Shown in pieces: positions 8,292-17,028 of a DNA stretch of 34,068 nucleotides (positions are counted from its first letter, which is position 1; each line of letters begins with the position of its first letter). This DNA is from an uncultured Bacteroides sp. Lineage in GTDB: Bacteria; Bacteroidota; Bacteroidia; Bacteroidales; Bacteroidaceae. The notes below the pieces were generated by a model that ran no database searches, was not told where the DNA came from, and saw nothing but the letters and a program-made list of their open reading frames with translations. The DNA lies in contig CAMTPH010000023.1 in NCBI GenBank assembly GCA_947074345.1, positions 1-34,068 on the forward strand, written 5' to 3'. Both the position numbers and the translations under genes were made by a program.

Positions 8292-11120
8292 ATGCAGGAA
8301 ACAGAACAAATTAGTGTATACGGTGCGCGTGTGCATAATCTTAAAAATATTGATGTCGAAATACCACGCAACAGCTTAACTGTGATAACCGGATTGAGCG
8401 GTAGCGGAAAATCTTCTTTGGCTTTCGATACCATCTTTGCCGAGGGCCAACGTCGATATATCGAGACTTTTTCGGCCTATGCGCGCAACTTTCTGGGCAA
8501 TCTTGAACGCCCCGATGTCGATAAAATTACAGGATTGAGTCCGGTAATCTCTATCGAACAAAAAACAACTAACAAAAATCCTCGTTCTACCGTTGGTACT
8601 ACTACCGAGATTTACGACTACTTGCGCTTGCTTTATGCACGTGCCGGTATCGCTTACTCGTACGACTCGGGCGAGGCGATGATTAAATATACCGAAGAGC
8701 AGATTCTCGATCTGATTATGAAAGATTATAACGGCAAGAAAATATACTTGCTGGCTCCTTTGGTGCGTGCTCGTAAAGGGCACTACAAAGAACTCTTTGA
8801 GCAAGTGCGCAAGAAGGGCTATTTGTATGTTCGTGTCGATGGCGAAGTGCGCGAGATAACGCACGGCATGAAGCTCGACCGTTACAAAAACCACGATATT
8901 GAGGTGGTGATTGATAAGATGGTGGTGAGCGATACGGATGATAAACGCCTGAAACAGAGTGTGGCTACTGCCATGCGTCAAGGCGATGGCTTGATTCTTA
9001 TTCTCAATGCCGACAATAATGAGGCGCGCCACTATAGTAAGCAGTTGATGGACCCAAAGACCGGCTTGTCTTATCGCGAACCGGCACCACATAACTTCTC
9101 GTTCAACTCTCCACAAGGGGCTTGTCCGCGTTGTAAGGGGTTGGGTGTAGTCAACCAAATCGATATCGACAAAGTGATTCCCGATCGTTTGCTTTCTATC
9201 TACGAAGGGGGAATTGCTCCGCTAGGTAAATATAAAAATTCGATGATCTTTTGGCAGATAGCCGCTTTGCTAGAACGCAATGATGCTACGCTGAAAACTC
9301 CTATCAAGGAGCTGCCCGAAGATGCGATACAAGAAATACTTTACGGTGCCGACGACCGTATCAAGATAAAAAGTTCGGTAGCGGGTACTTCTTCAGACTA
9401 CTTCGTTACGTTCGAAGGGGTGGTGAAGTACATCCAAATGTTGCAAGAGAAAGATGCATCGGCTACCGCACAGAAGTGGGCCGACCAGTTTGCCAAAACA
9501 GCTGCTTGTCCCGACTGTCATGGTGCTAAACTGAATCGTGAGGCTTTGAGTTTCCGTATTCATGATAAGAATATCAGCGAGTTGGCACACATGGATATCA
9601 GCGAACTGTATGTTTGGTTGGATGATGTTGATCAATATCTTAGCGACAAGCAAAAGAAGATTGCAACCGAAATCTTGAAAGAGATACGTACTCGTTTGAA
9701 ATTCTTGCTCGATGTGGGCTTGGATTATCTTTGCTTAGACCGTAGTTCGGCTACGCTATCGGGTGGTGAGAGCCAACGTATTCGTTTGGCAACACAAATC
9801 GGTTCGCAGTTGGTCAACGTGCTTTACATCCTCGATGAGCCAAGTATCGGTTTGCACCAACGCGATAATGTTCGTTTGATAAACTCATTGAAAGAACTGC
9901 GCGACTTGGGCAATACGGTCATTGTGGTTGAGCACGATAAAGACATGATGATGGCTGCCGATTATATCATCGATATGGGGCCAATGGCCGGTCGTAAGGG
10001 TGGAGAAGTGGTATTTGCCGGTACTCCGCAAGAGATGTTGAAGACAAACACCATGACTTCGCAATACCTCAATGGTAAGATACAACTCGAAATACCAAAC
10101 CCACGACGCACAGGCAATGGCCATTCGCTATGGTTGCGTGGTGCGCGAGGCAATAACTTGAAAAACGTTGATGTAGAGTTTCCGCTTGGCGAGTTGATCT
10201 GTGTTACCGGAGTTTCGGGTAGTGGTAAGTCTACACTGATTAACGAAACGCTGCAACCTATCTTGTCGCAAAAGTTCTATCGCTCGTTGCAAGATCCATT
10301 GCCTTATGATGCGCTCGAAGGATTAGAAAACATAGACAAGGTGGTCAATGTAGACCAATCGCCATTGGGACGAACTCCTCGTTCTAATCCGGCTACCTAT
10401 ACAGGTGTATTCTCAGACATACGTAACTTGTTTGTTGGGTTGCCCGAAGCGAAAATTCGTGGTTACAAACCAGGACGCTTTTCGTTCAACGTGTCGGGTG
10501 GTCGATGCGAAGCTTGTTCGGGTAATGGTTACAAAACCATCGAGATGAACTTCTTGCCCGATGTATATGTACCTTGCGAAATCTGTCATGGCAAACGTTA
10601 CAACCGCGAAACGCTTGAAGTACGCTTCAAAGGAAAATCAATTGCCGATGTACTCGATATGACCATCAATCGTGCGGTTGAGTTCTTCGAAAACGTACCT
10701 CAGATTCTAAATAAAATCAAAGTGTTGCAAGATGTTGGTTTGGGCTATATCAAGCTCGGACAATCATCGACTACACTATCGGGTGGTGAGAGCCAACGTG
10801 TAAAACTGGCTACCGAACTGTCTAAACGCGATACCGGAAAGACAATCTACATACTCGACGAGCCAACTACCGGTCTGCACTTCGAAGATATTCGTGTGTT
10901 GATGGGGGTTATCAATCGTTTGGTAGACAAGGGCAATACGGTAATCATCATTGAGCACAACCTCGATGTGATAAAGATGGCCGACTATGTAATCGATATG
11001 GGCCCTCTTGGTGGTAAAGGTGGTGGCGAACTGTTGAGCCACGGTACACCCGAGGTGGTTGCCATGAGCGATAAAGGTTATACGCCTCAATTCCTTCGCG
11101 AAGAGTTGGGCATGAAATAA
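8292..11120 (+). CDS. uvrA: Excinuclease ABC subunit A
   Basis: 942 residues, the usual UvrA length. This ATPase finds bulky DNA damage and loads UvrB in nucleotide excision repair. Two ABC ATPase halves are visible: Walker [10 protein letters not shown] (34-42) and GVSGSGKST (640-648), signatures LSGGE (489-493 and 829-833), and Walker B ILDEPS (about 513-518) and ILDEPT (about 854-859). Zinc ligands are present in both halves: CPRC (278-281) with CPDC (406-409), and CEAC (739-742) with CEIC (762-765). All key residues are intact. The YbaK-type gene begins 15 bases after its stop, suggesting co-transcription. The strand opposite carries long frames that are shadows. Confidence 0.98.
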   Translation: MQETEQISVYGARVHNLKNIDVEIPRNSLTVITGLSGSGKSSLAFDTIFAEGQRRYIETFSAYARNFLGNLERPDVDKITGLSPVISIEQKTTNKNPRSTVGTTTEIYDYLRLLYARAGIAYSYDSGEAMIKYTEEQILDLIMKDYNGKKIYLLAPLVRARKGHYKELFEQVRKKGYLYVRVDGEVREITHGMKLDRYKNHDIEVVIDKMVVSDTDDKRLKQSVATAMRQGDGLILILNADNNEARHYSKQLMDPKTGLSYREPAPHNFSFNSPQGACPRCKGLGVVNQIDIDKVIPDRLLSIYEGGIAPLGKYKNSMIFWQIAALLERNDATLKTPIKELPEDAIQEILYGADDRIKIKSSVAGTSSDYFVTFEGVVKYIQMLQEKDASATAQKWADQFAKTAACPDCHGAKLNREALSFRIHDKNISELAHMDISELYVWLDDVDQYLSDKQKKIATEILKEIRTRLKFLLDVGLDYLCLDRSSATLSGGESQRIRLATQIGSQLVNVLYILDEPSIGLHQRDNVRLINSLKELRDLGNTVIVVEHDKDMMMAADYIIDMGPMAGRKGGEVVFAGTPQEMLKTNTMTSQYLNGKIQLEIPNPRRTGNGHSLWLRGARGNNLKNVDVEFPLGELICVTGVSGSGKSTLINETLQPILSQKFYRSLQDPLPYDALEGLENIDKVVNVDQSPLGRTPRSNPATYTGVFSDIRNLFVGLPEAKIRGYKPGRFSFNVSGGRCEACSGNGYKTIEMNFLPDVYVPCEICHGKRYNRETLEVRFKGKSIADVLDMTINRAVEFFENVPQILNKIKVLQDVGLGYIKLGQSSTTLSGGESQRVKLATELSKRDTGKTIYILDEPTTGLHFEDIRVLMGVINRLVDKGNTVIIIEHNLDVIKMADYVIDMGPLGGKGGGELLSHGTPEVVAMSDKGYTPQFLREELGMK

Positions 11121-11135
11121 AAAGAGATATTCACG

Positions 11136-11615
11136 ATGAAAATCAATAAAACAAATGTAGCTCGTCTGCTCGATAAGGCAAAGATCAATTACGAATTGAT
11201 ACCTTATGAAGTAGACGAGAGCGATTTGAGTGCTACCCATGTGGCCGATATGTTAGGCGAAAACGTAGATCAGGTATTTAAAACGCTGGTGCTGTGTGGC
11301 GATAAGACGAAATATTTTGTTTGCATCATACCGGGCGACAAAGAGATTGACTTGAAAATGGCGGCCAAAGTGTCGGGCAATAAGAAGTGCGACCTCATAC
11401 CGATGAAAGAGTTGTTGCCGCTAACCGGATATATCCGTGGAGCTTGTTCGCCCATTGGTATGAAGAAGCATTTTCCGACTTACATACACAACACTTGCCT
11501 CGAATTTGACTATATCTACGTCAGCGCTGGTCAGAGGGGATTACAGATTAAACTATCACCCAACGATTTAATTAACCAATCGGGTGCCATTTTATCACAT
11601 TTAATTGCAGAATAA
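11136..11615 (+). CDS. ybaK: YbaK/EbsC-type Cys-tRNA(Pro) deacylase
   Basis: 159 residues matching the YbaK/ProX editing-domain family, which hydrolyses mischarged Cys-tRNA(Pro) in trans. The conserved Lys49 (DQVFKTLVL) and the GxxxG-xSPxG loop (GYIRGACSPIG, 98-108) are present. Typical length for a stand-alone editing protein. It starts 15 bases after uvrA on the same strand and probably shares its transcript; the two have no obvious functional link. The family is clear; the exact tRNA substrate is inferred from the family. Confidence 0.9.
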   Translation: MKINKTNVARLLDKAKINYELIPYEVDESDLSATHVADMLGENVDQVFKTLVLCGDKTKYFVCIIPGDKEIDLKMAAKVSGNKKCDLIPMKELLPLTGYIRGACSPIGMKKHFPTYIHNTCLEFDYIYVSAGQRGLQIKLSPNDLINQSGAILSHLIAE

Positions 11616-11629
11616 TCCAGAAATAATTA

Positions 11630-11637
11630 TATTTTTG
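11630..11637 (+). promoter_or_regulatory. Candidate promoter of the peptide transporter gene
   Basis: TATTTTTG matches TAnnTTTG, with a partial -33 (TTG at 11605-11607) 22 bases upstream. The leader to the ATG at 11703 would be about 60 bases and is A/T-rich. Confidence 0.5.
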
Positions 11638-11702
11638 CACAACTATCAAAATTTGATACGATTTACATAACTATTTATTCATTTTTAATTTTTTAAACAC
11701 TT

Positions 11703-13232
11703 ATGTTCAATAAACATCCTAAGGGACTTATTGCTGCAGCCTTAGCTAATCTTGGAGAACGTTTTGGTTTCTATACGATGATGGCTATTCTCGTATTGTT
11801 CTTGCAAGCTAAGTTCGGTTTGAACGGTACAGACGCTGGTCTAATTTATTCAACGTTTTATTTCTCAATCTACATTTTAGCCTTAATTGGTGGTATCATT
11901 GCGGATAAAACACGTAACTACAAGGGGACAATCATGACAGGTATCATCTTGATGGCTGTTGGTTATTTAGTATTAGCAATCCCTTCACAAACTCCTGTTG
12001 TGAATAAAACTTTGATGCTTTCTCTAGCATGTTTCGGTTTGTTCGTGATTGCATTTGGTAATGGTTTATTCAAAGGAAACTTGCAAGCGTTGGTGGGTCA
12101 GATGTACGATAATCCACAGTACTCGTCTATGCGTGACTCAGGTTTCTCTTTATTCTATATGTTTATTAACGTAGGTGCTATCTTCGCTCCATTTGCAGCG
12201 GTAGGTGTACGTAACTGGTGGTTAGGTACTTTTGGCTATAACTACGATGCTGATCTACCTGCATTGTGTCATGGTCATTTAGGTGGTACACTAACAGATG
12301 TTGCTAGAGATAACTTCCATGCATTGGCAGATAAAGCTTCTTCGGCTCCTGTTACTGACTATACTGCATTTGCAGGCGATTATTTGAATGTATTTACAAC
12401 AGGTTTCCACTATGCATTTGGTATTGCTATCATTGCTATGGCTATCTCGTTGACTATCTATATCGTAAACAAAAAGAACTTCCCAGATCCAAGTCAAAAA
12501 GCGAAAGCGCAAGCTGGTGGTGCTGTTGTTGAAATGGATGCACAAGAAGTACGTCAACGTATCCTTGCATTGTTCGCAGTGTTTGCTGTTGTAATCTTCT
12601 TCTGGTTCTCATTCCACCAAAACGGTTTGACACTTACCTTCTTCGCTAAAGAATATACAGATCTATCTGGTATGGTTATCGATTTAGGCTTTATCAAATT
12701 TGAAGGTGCTGAGTTGTTCCAATCATTGAACCCATTGTTCGTAGTATGTTTGACTCCAGTAGTTATGGCTATCTTTGCATGGCAACGTAACCGTGGCGCT
12801 GAACCTTCTACTCCTAAGAAGATCGCTATCGGTATGGGTATCGCAGCTTTAGGCTTTGTGGTAATGGCAGTAGGTTCTTACTTCTCGCACTTGCCTTTGC
12901 ACAGCGAAATTGTAGAAGCTGGTACATCTCCTATTAAAGTAACTCCATGGTTATTGATCGCTACATACTTTGTATTGACAGTAGCCGAATTGTATATCTC
13001 TCCACTAGGTATCTCGTTTGTATCTAAAGTGGCTCCTCCAAAATACCAAGGTATTATGCAAGGTGGATGGTTGGGTGCTACCGCTATCGGTAACCAACTA
13101 TTGTTCATCGGAGCGGTGCTTTATCAAGCAATTCCTATTTGGTTAACATGGACAATCTTCGTTGTTGCTTGTTCTATCTCTATGTTCACTATGCTAGTTA
13201 TGCTTAAGTGGTTAGAGCGTGTAGCAAAATAA
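11703..13232 (+). CDS. POT/PTR-family peptide:proton symporter
   Basis: 509 residues with about 12-14 membrane helices. Family marks are GGIIADKTRNYKG (63-75), GNGLFKGN (119-126) with the conserved Lys124, RDSGFSLFYMFINVGA (144-159), and the C-half AELYISPLG segment with Glu429. It is predicted to import di- and tripeptides using the proton gradient. The family's helix-1 ExxER motif is changed: residues 16-20 read NLGER, so the first Glu is Asn. The gene has its own promoter and a strong terminator. Its codon choice (many GCT, GGT and CAA codons) differs from the uvrA region and may reflect high expression. Peptide specificity is inferred from the family. Confidence 0.9.
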   Translation: MFNKHPKGLIAAALANLGERFGFYTMMAILVLFLQAKFGLNGTDAGLIYSTFYFSIYILALIGGIIADKTRNYKGTIMTGIILMAVGYLVLAIPSQTPVVNKTLMLSLACFGLFVIAFGNGLFKGNLQALVGQMYDNPQYSSMRDSGFSLFYMFINVGAIFAPFAAVGVRNWWLGTFGYNYDADLPALCHGHLGGTLTDVARDNFHALADKASSAPVTDYTAFAGDYLNVFTTGFHYAFGIAIIAMAISLTIYIVNKKNFPDPSQKAKAQAGGAVVEMDAQEVRQRILALFAVFAVVIFFWFSFHQNGLTLTFFAKEYTDLSGMVIDLGFIKFEGAELFQSLNPLFVVCLTPVVMAIFAWQRNRGAEPSTPKKIAIGMGIAALGFVVMAVGSYFSHLPLHSEIVEAGTSPIKVTPWLLIATYFVLTVAELYISPLGISFVSKVAPPKYQGIMQGGWLGATAIGNQLLFIGAVLYQAIPIWLTWTIFVVACSISMFTMLVMLKWLERVAK

Positions 13233-13255
13233 CAACAGAAAACATTTATATCAAT

Positions 13256-13290
13256 AAAGCGGAATGCCTCGTGAGGAGACATTCCGCTTT
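13256..13290. terminator. Hairpin terminator between convergent genes
   Basis: An 11-bp stem AAAGCGGAATG (13256-13266) pairs with 13280-13290 and is flanked by A-rich and T-rich sequence. It ends the plus-strand transporter gene and may also serve the minus-strand acetyltransferase gene. Confidence 0.8.
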
Positions 13291-13317
13291 CTCTTTATAT
13301 ATATATGTGTATCTTGT

Positions 13318-13815
13318 TTAGATATCAATAGCCATGATGTAGTCGCACATATAGTAATCATTGCCTATATGAAAATCGCCTTCGTTGACTTTCTTCATGC
13401 CTAGGTGCTCGTAAAACTGCAAAGCTTTGTTGTTACGGTTTACATTCAGTTCCATGGTACATGGAGTAGGGTGAATGCTTTTTATGTATTCGATGGCTTT
13501 ATCGAACAGCTTCTTACCGATGCCTTTGCCTTGGAAGCCGGGCATCACATAAATCTTTTGCAGATGAAACAAATCATCTCCTTGTTGCTCTACCGAGATA
13601 TATCCGCATGGCTTATCATCATAATAACCGATATAGTACACATGACCATCCTCTTCTATCTGGCGACGAAGACTATCGATAGAGTACATCCACTCCATCA
13701 TGTATTCCATCTGTTCGGGCGATAAGATATCGCGATACGTATCTCTGAAAACTACTTGTGCCATATCGTGGATAAGCTGAATATGGTTGGTAGTAGCACG
13801 TTGTGTTGTAAACAT
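13318..13815 (-). CDS. GNAT-family N-acetyltransferase
   Basis: 165 residues from the ATG at 13815. An in-frame ATG at 13848 overlaps the promoter element at 13846-13853 and so cannot be the start if that promoter is used. The acetyl-CoA binding signature is QGKGIG (95-100), preceded by the beta-strand LQKIYVMPGF. The C-terminal ELNVNRNNKALQFYEHLGM is typical of GNAT motif B. It transfers acetyl from acetyl-CoA to an amine; the substrate (small molecule or protein) cannot be told from the sequence. It is divergent from the lipoprotein gene at 13931, with about 115 bases shared between the two starts. Confidence 0.88.
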   Translation of the reverse strand: MFTTQRATTNHIQLIHDMAQVVFRDTYRDILSPEQMEYMMEWMYSIDSLRRQIEEDGHVYYIGYYDDKPCGYISVEQQGDDLFHLQKIYVMPGFQGKGIGKKLFDKAIEYIKSIHPTPCTMELNVNRNNKALQFYEHLGMKKVNEGDFHIGNDYYMCDYIMAIDI

Positions 13816-13845
13816 ATAGCTCGTTGTATTTGAATGAATAGTATA

Positions 13846-13853
13846 CAAATGTA
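13846..13853 (-). promoter_or_regulatory. Candidate -7 promoter element (TACATTTG), acetyltransferase
   Basis: Reads TACATTTG on the minus strand, an exact TAnnTTTG match. It gives a leader of about 25 bases to the ATG at 13815 and rules against the ATG at 13848. Confidence 0.55.
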
Positions 13854-13894
13854 ATAACTATTCTCTTATATTAATCATTTGAAAATAATTTGAT

Positions 13895-13902
13895 TAACTT
13901 TG
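13895..13902 (+). promoter_or_regulatory. Candidate -7 promoter element (TAACTTTG), lipoprotein
   Basis: An exact TAnnTTTG match 28 bases before the ATG at 13931. Together with 13846-13853 it makes a divergent promoter pair. Confidence 0.55.
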
Positions 13903-13930
13903 AATTACGAATAATAAACTAATCATCGCT

Positions 13931-14983
13931 ATGAAATCGGTTATCTATCTACTTGCATTGCTCTGTTTGAGCTCTTGCCACATGAAGCAACCCGCTGTTG
14001 CTCCTTCGCCTTCTATAGACTCTACGCTACAAGCCAAAGTAACCAATATCTTACAGCAACATCTATCTGAAATGGATGCCGATAACGGACAAGCCATTGT
14101 GATGGATGCAGGTACAGGATACATTAAAGCGATGGTCGCTTTGCAGAAAGATGATAGCGCATTTGTAGATGCACCTCAGCTATTGGTGAAACAACAATGT
14201 GCTCCCTTAATGCGCTTCGTTTCGCTAGCTGCTATACTTGGCATAGATGGCACTACCTTGAAAGACAGCATTGATACTGACAATGGCGAATACCTAAGCA
14301 ACGACTTTGATATACATGATTATGACTATCAAAATGGAGCTCCGGTAGATAATGGAGTGATAACGTTGGAAGATGGAATATTGATGAATTCGGATATCGC
14401 AATCATCAAAGCTGTAAATAGGGTATACAAAAAAGATCCTAAAGCCTTCTTTGAAAGGCTTCTTGCTATGGATTACTTTGCTACCGATAGCGTTGCAGGC
14501 TTACCGGGATTGCACTCTATTGACAATATTACACCTGCCAAAGACTTTTGGACTGATGATAAGATGGATGGACTGGTCATTGGTAGATGGCAATCGATTG
14601 CTCCTATTCAGACATTGAGCTTCTTTAATATTGTAGCCAACAATGGTTACTATATATCGCCTAAGCTTAGCATGGATATCAACCCGATTATCAATAATCA
14701 GGTTATCAATACATATGTGCTAGAGAAGTTGCAAGGAGTGCTTCGTCGATGTGTAACCGAAGGTTTAAGTAGCAATGCAGCATCAAGCTACACACAAGTA
14801 TCGGGTATAAGTGGTGTTATGAAATCTCTTGACGATACATATATATTGCAATTTTGTGGCTATTATCCATCGGCAACGCCACAATATACCATCATTGTAT
14901 CAATCGATAAAGCGGAGCTTCCTGAATCAAAAGAGGTGCCTGCAACCGTATTTAAGGAGATAGTAGAGAGCATGGTGTACTAA
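13931..14983 (+). CDS. Transpeptidase-like (PBP) lipoprotein lacking catalytic motifs
   Basis: 350 residues, lipobox LSSC with Cys16. The body aligns by eye with the penicillin-binding transpeptidase domain: AIVMDAGTGYIKAMVAL (55-71), then LEDGILMNSDIAIIKAV (146-162), IGRWQSIAPIQTLSFFNIVA (217-236) and the last strands ILQFCGYYPSATPQYTIIVS (305-324). At the three catalytic positions the family motifs are absent. SxxK is replaced near PLMR (92-95), SxN near NSDI (153-156), and KTG near ISG (293-295). No N-terminal dimerisation domain is present. It is therefore probably an inactive scaffold or regulator in the periplasm, not an enzyme. The reading frame is intact, with its own promoter. It converges on the FUSC-like gene with only 8 bases between the stops. 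Confidence 0.72.
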   Translation: MKSVIYLLALLCLSSCHMKQPAVAPSPSIDSTLQAKVTNILQQHLSEMDADNGQAIVMDAGTGYIKAMVALQKDDSAFVDAPQLLVKQQCAPLMRFVSLAAILGIDGTTLKDSIDTDNGEYLSNDFDIHDYDYQNGAPVDNGVITLEDGILMNSDIAIIKAVNRVYKKDPKAFFERLLAMDYFATDSVAGLPGLHSIDNITPAKDFWTDDKMDGLVIGRWQSIAPIQTLSFFNIVANNGYYISPKLSMDINPIINNQVINTYVLEKLQGVLRRCVTEGLSSNAASSYTQVSGISGVMKSLDDTYILQFCGYYPSATPQYTIIVSIDKAELPESKEVPATVFKEIVESMVY

Positions 14984-14991
14984 AAACCACT

Positions 14992-15507
14992 TTACTTCTT
15001 GGGCATGGTAACCTCTTTGTCGAGAAACCGGAGTAGCCACACACCCAACAATCCTACCAATACGCCTAAGGTAGATTCTAGAAACCTCAGTAATCCATTT
15101 TCTAGTGGAGTGATGTCTGATAGGGTAGACTTAACAAATATCCAAATCAGTACGATAATGGCGATGCGGCTATATCCTTTAAGGGTAAAGGTAATGGCAA
15201 ATAGGGTGATAAGAAAGACACAAGCGGCCATTCCCCAAATCGAGTAACCGAACTTTAAGAAGTACAGGTAACCGATAAATGCACCGATAAACGAAGAGAT
15301 AATGCGCTTTAACCCTGTTTTAAAGGTATCAGTCAAGTCGGGATCGCTAATGATAATAACCGTAGAGATAGCAGATAGCATGCCTCCCATAGTATGCGAT
15401 GTGTCTTTGAATATTTGCGAACATAGGCTTCCCAATACAAATCCCAGTATAATGAAGACTGTTCGCAGGATGAGATAAATCCAATCAATTTTAGTATTCA
15501 GTTTCAT
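14992..15507 (-). CDS. FUSC/aromatic-acid-exporter-like membrane protein
   Basis: 171 residues, almost all membrane. Hydrophobic segments lie at about 10-30, 41-53, 68-85, 89-108, 112-125 and 142-161. The arrangement, with a glycine-rich helix GAFIGYLYFLKFG (75-87) and a final short basic tail, resembles the N-terminal membrane half of FUSC/ArAE-type proteins without the cytoplasmic domain. The substrate is unknown. A short hairpin lies in the leader (15549-15578). Confidence 0.6.
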   Translation of the reverse strand: MKLNTKIDWIYLILRTVFIILGFVLGSLCSQIFKDTSHTMGGMLSAISTVIIISDPDLTDTFKTGLKRIISSFIGAFIGYLYFLKFGYSIWGMAACVFLITLFAITFTLKGYSRIAIIVLIWIFVKSTLSDITPLENGLLRFLESTLGVLVGLLGVWLLRFLDKEVTMPKK

Positions 15508-15548
15508 GGATGAAGAAGTATATCTCGTTAGGCTATTGGCAACGATAA

Positions 15549-15578
15549 ACAGGTCCGACGTTGGAAAACCGGACCTGT
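15549..15578 (-). terminator. Hairpin between the small secreted gene and the FUSC-like gene
   Basis: A 9-bp perfect stem (15549-15557 with 15570-15578), ACAGGTCCG, with a 12-base loop. It follows the stop of the small gene (15628) by about 50 bases on the minus strand, but the T tract is weak. It may instead act in the leader of the FUSC-like gene. Confidence 0.5.
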
Positions 15579-15627
15579 AATTATGAAAAAACTATTTATC
15601 ACGAGTTAAACAAATTGTACTAAACTC

Positions 15628-15858
15628 TTATCTCTTTCTCTTCTTGAAGCAAGTTTTACAGGCTGTTCTGAATTCCTTAACTTCATCAATTGCAACTTGT
15701 TTTACATCGGTAGCACAATCAATCAAACGTGGACATTTCTCGTTTGCATGATATTCCGTATTGTACTTATCGTTGCATATATATACCTTCTTGCTTTTTT
15801 CAACAGACATCGTTGTAAGGGGGACAAGAAGTAGTGCAAAAACAATTAGCTTCTTCAT
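15628..15858 (-). CDS. Small secreted protein with putative metal-binding YH-C-C motif
   Basis: 76 residues with an N-terminal signal-like segment (about 1-17). The mature part contains VYICND, then EYHANEKCPRL (His37, Cys42) and ACKTC (Cys67, Cys70), ending in a basic FKKRKR tail. The pattern YH-x4-C-x2-L followed by C-x2-C resembles the short metal-binding motif found in some nuclease and Ada-like proteins, here standing alone. Two further cysteines (28 and 48) could form a disulfide. The function is unknown. Confidence 0.55.
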   Translation of the reverse strand: MKKLIVFALLLVPLTTMSVEKSKKVYICNDKYNTEYHANEKCPRLIDCATDVKQVAIDEVKEFRTACKTCFKKRKR

Positions 15859-16386
15859 AGATAAACATTATTAGTCTTTAATACAACATTCTACTATATA
15901 TAATGTTCATGCAAAATGATACTAAATTGATTGATTATCACCTATATAATAATCTTTTTTGTTTTTGTGGAAAACGAACTTTGTCTGTCTGAATACGACT
16001 AGTATTATCCAAAAGAAAAACATTGTTTCTGTATTAAAATACATAAAGTCGTTGTGACAGTTGTTAGCGAAGCCAAAATATTGTAATCATATTTACCGCT
16101 TTGTTAAGTACGCAATGCATCAATATATAGGTCTAATTAACTAATGCAGTGATTATTAAAAGAACAAAACAAAAATTAGACATGAATTTATAATATTATT
16201 CTTTTACTTACCCTTATTGTATTTATCCTTATATCGCTTCAATAGCCTATTAATAGCTTATTTGCGTGCATTGAGCCAATAGGTGTGCTCGTACAATAAC
16301 CTCTAAGAGAATTACAACAGACTATAAAAAATACTTATTCGATAGTTAAAGATAAGATTTTAACAAAATATGCAGTCCAACCACCA
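15859..16386. other. Gene-free, A/T-rich stretch
   Basis: No convincing coding frame was found on either strand. The upstream region of the small secreted gene lies at its left end and the promoter of the 16525 gene at its right. A frame at 15903-15992 has no supporting features. No repeat, hairpin or RNA gene was recognised. Confidence 0.5.
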
Positions 16387-16394
16387 TACCTTTG
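16387..16394 (+). promoter_or_regulatory. Candidate -7 promoter element (TACCTTTG)
   Basis: An exact TAnnTTTG match. The ATG lies at 16525, so the leader would be about 125 bases, long for this window. Confidence 0.5.
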
Positions 16395-16524
16395 CAGTGT
16401 AAAACAATGAAATAGGGCACACAGAACTATTATCTACCTAAAAACAGATTAAATACCTTTCATTGCGAATACAAAATAAATAAACAAACTATACAAAAGC
16501 TCATTAATTTAATAACTAGGTAAT

Positions 16525-16932
16525 ATGCAAATCCAAGAATTAAGAATCGGTAATTATGTATCTCATGCAGATTTTTCAGACGAATATTTCGTAGTGAAAT
16601 CAATTACATCTCAAGAAGGTTCCTATAAAGTAGAAATCGAAGGAGGTTCAAAAGGCAGTTGGTTTAGTGATGCTGCAACTATCACCAGTATTCCATTGAC
16701 AGCCGAAATGTTAGAAAGCGTTGGCTTCAAATCATACTCGTCGTCTGAGGGGTTAACCGGTTATAAAAAAGAAGATCCATCAAAAGCTCTTATCATTAAG
16801 TTGTTTGATGATAGAACATTGGTAGGTCACGATAACACTCCTGTAGCATTGGTTGCAGATGTGCACTCGTTGCAAAACTTATACCATTCGCTAACTTCAT
16901 TAGAGTTAGATATTACTGTCGAAACTGTATAA
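16525..16932 (+). CDS. Small cytosolic protein of phage/mobile-element type
   Basis: 135 residues without signal or membrane segments. It opens with QIQELRIGNYV and later has TSIPLTAEMLESVGFK and VHSLQNLYHSLTSLEL. These three blocks (LRIGNxV, IPLTxExL-GF, H-LQNLYxxLT) recall a family of small proteins common in Bacteroidales phages and integrative elements. That assignment is from memory, not from a search. The function is unknown. It stands alone, with its own promoter, a long leader and a strong terminator. No other phage gene is nearby. Confidence 0.6.
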   Translation: MQIQELRIGNYVSHADFSDEYFVVKSITSQEGSYKVEIEGGSKGSWFSDAATITSIPLTAEMLESVGFKSYSSSEGLTGYKKEDPSKALIIKLFDDRTLVGHDNTPVALVADVHSLQNLYHSLTSLELDITVETV

Positions 16933-16981
16933 TAGAAAGCACCGTTTGGCATAACACGGCTTTGACAAATAGTTATAATAC

Positions 16982-17028
16982 AAAAAGCGCATATACTCTG
17001 TGAAAGAGAATATGCGCTTATCTTTTTT
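16982..17028. terminator. Bidirectional hairpin terminator
   Basis: A 10-bp stem (16985-16994 with 17010-17019) continues, after one mismatch, into a further 4-bp stem with a 5-base loop. An A run precedes it and a T run follows (17021-17028). It separates the convergent 16525 gene and the M28 peptidase gene; the T run overlaps the peptidase stop codon. Confidence 0.85.

Noticed and set aside
8376..9158. 260-codon open frame opposite uvrA
   Set aside because: It lies wholly antisense to a highly conserved gene and its translation has no recognisable domain; long antisense frames are expected here from codon bias.
10776..11240. 154-codon minus-strand frame across the uvrA/ybaK junction
   Set aside because: Shadow of two well-supported genes; no motif or promoter.
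15903..15992. 29-codon plus-strand frame in the empty region
   Set aside because: No promoter, no signal peptide and no resemblance to known small proteins; expected by chance in AT-rich DNA.
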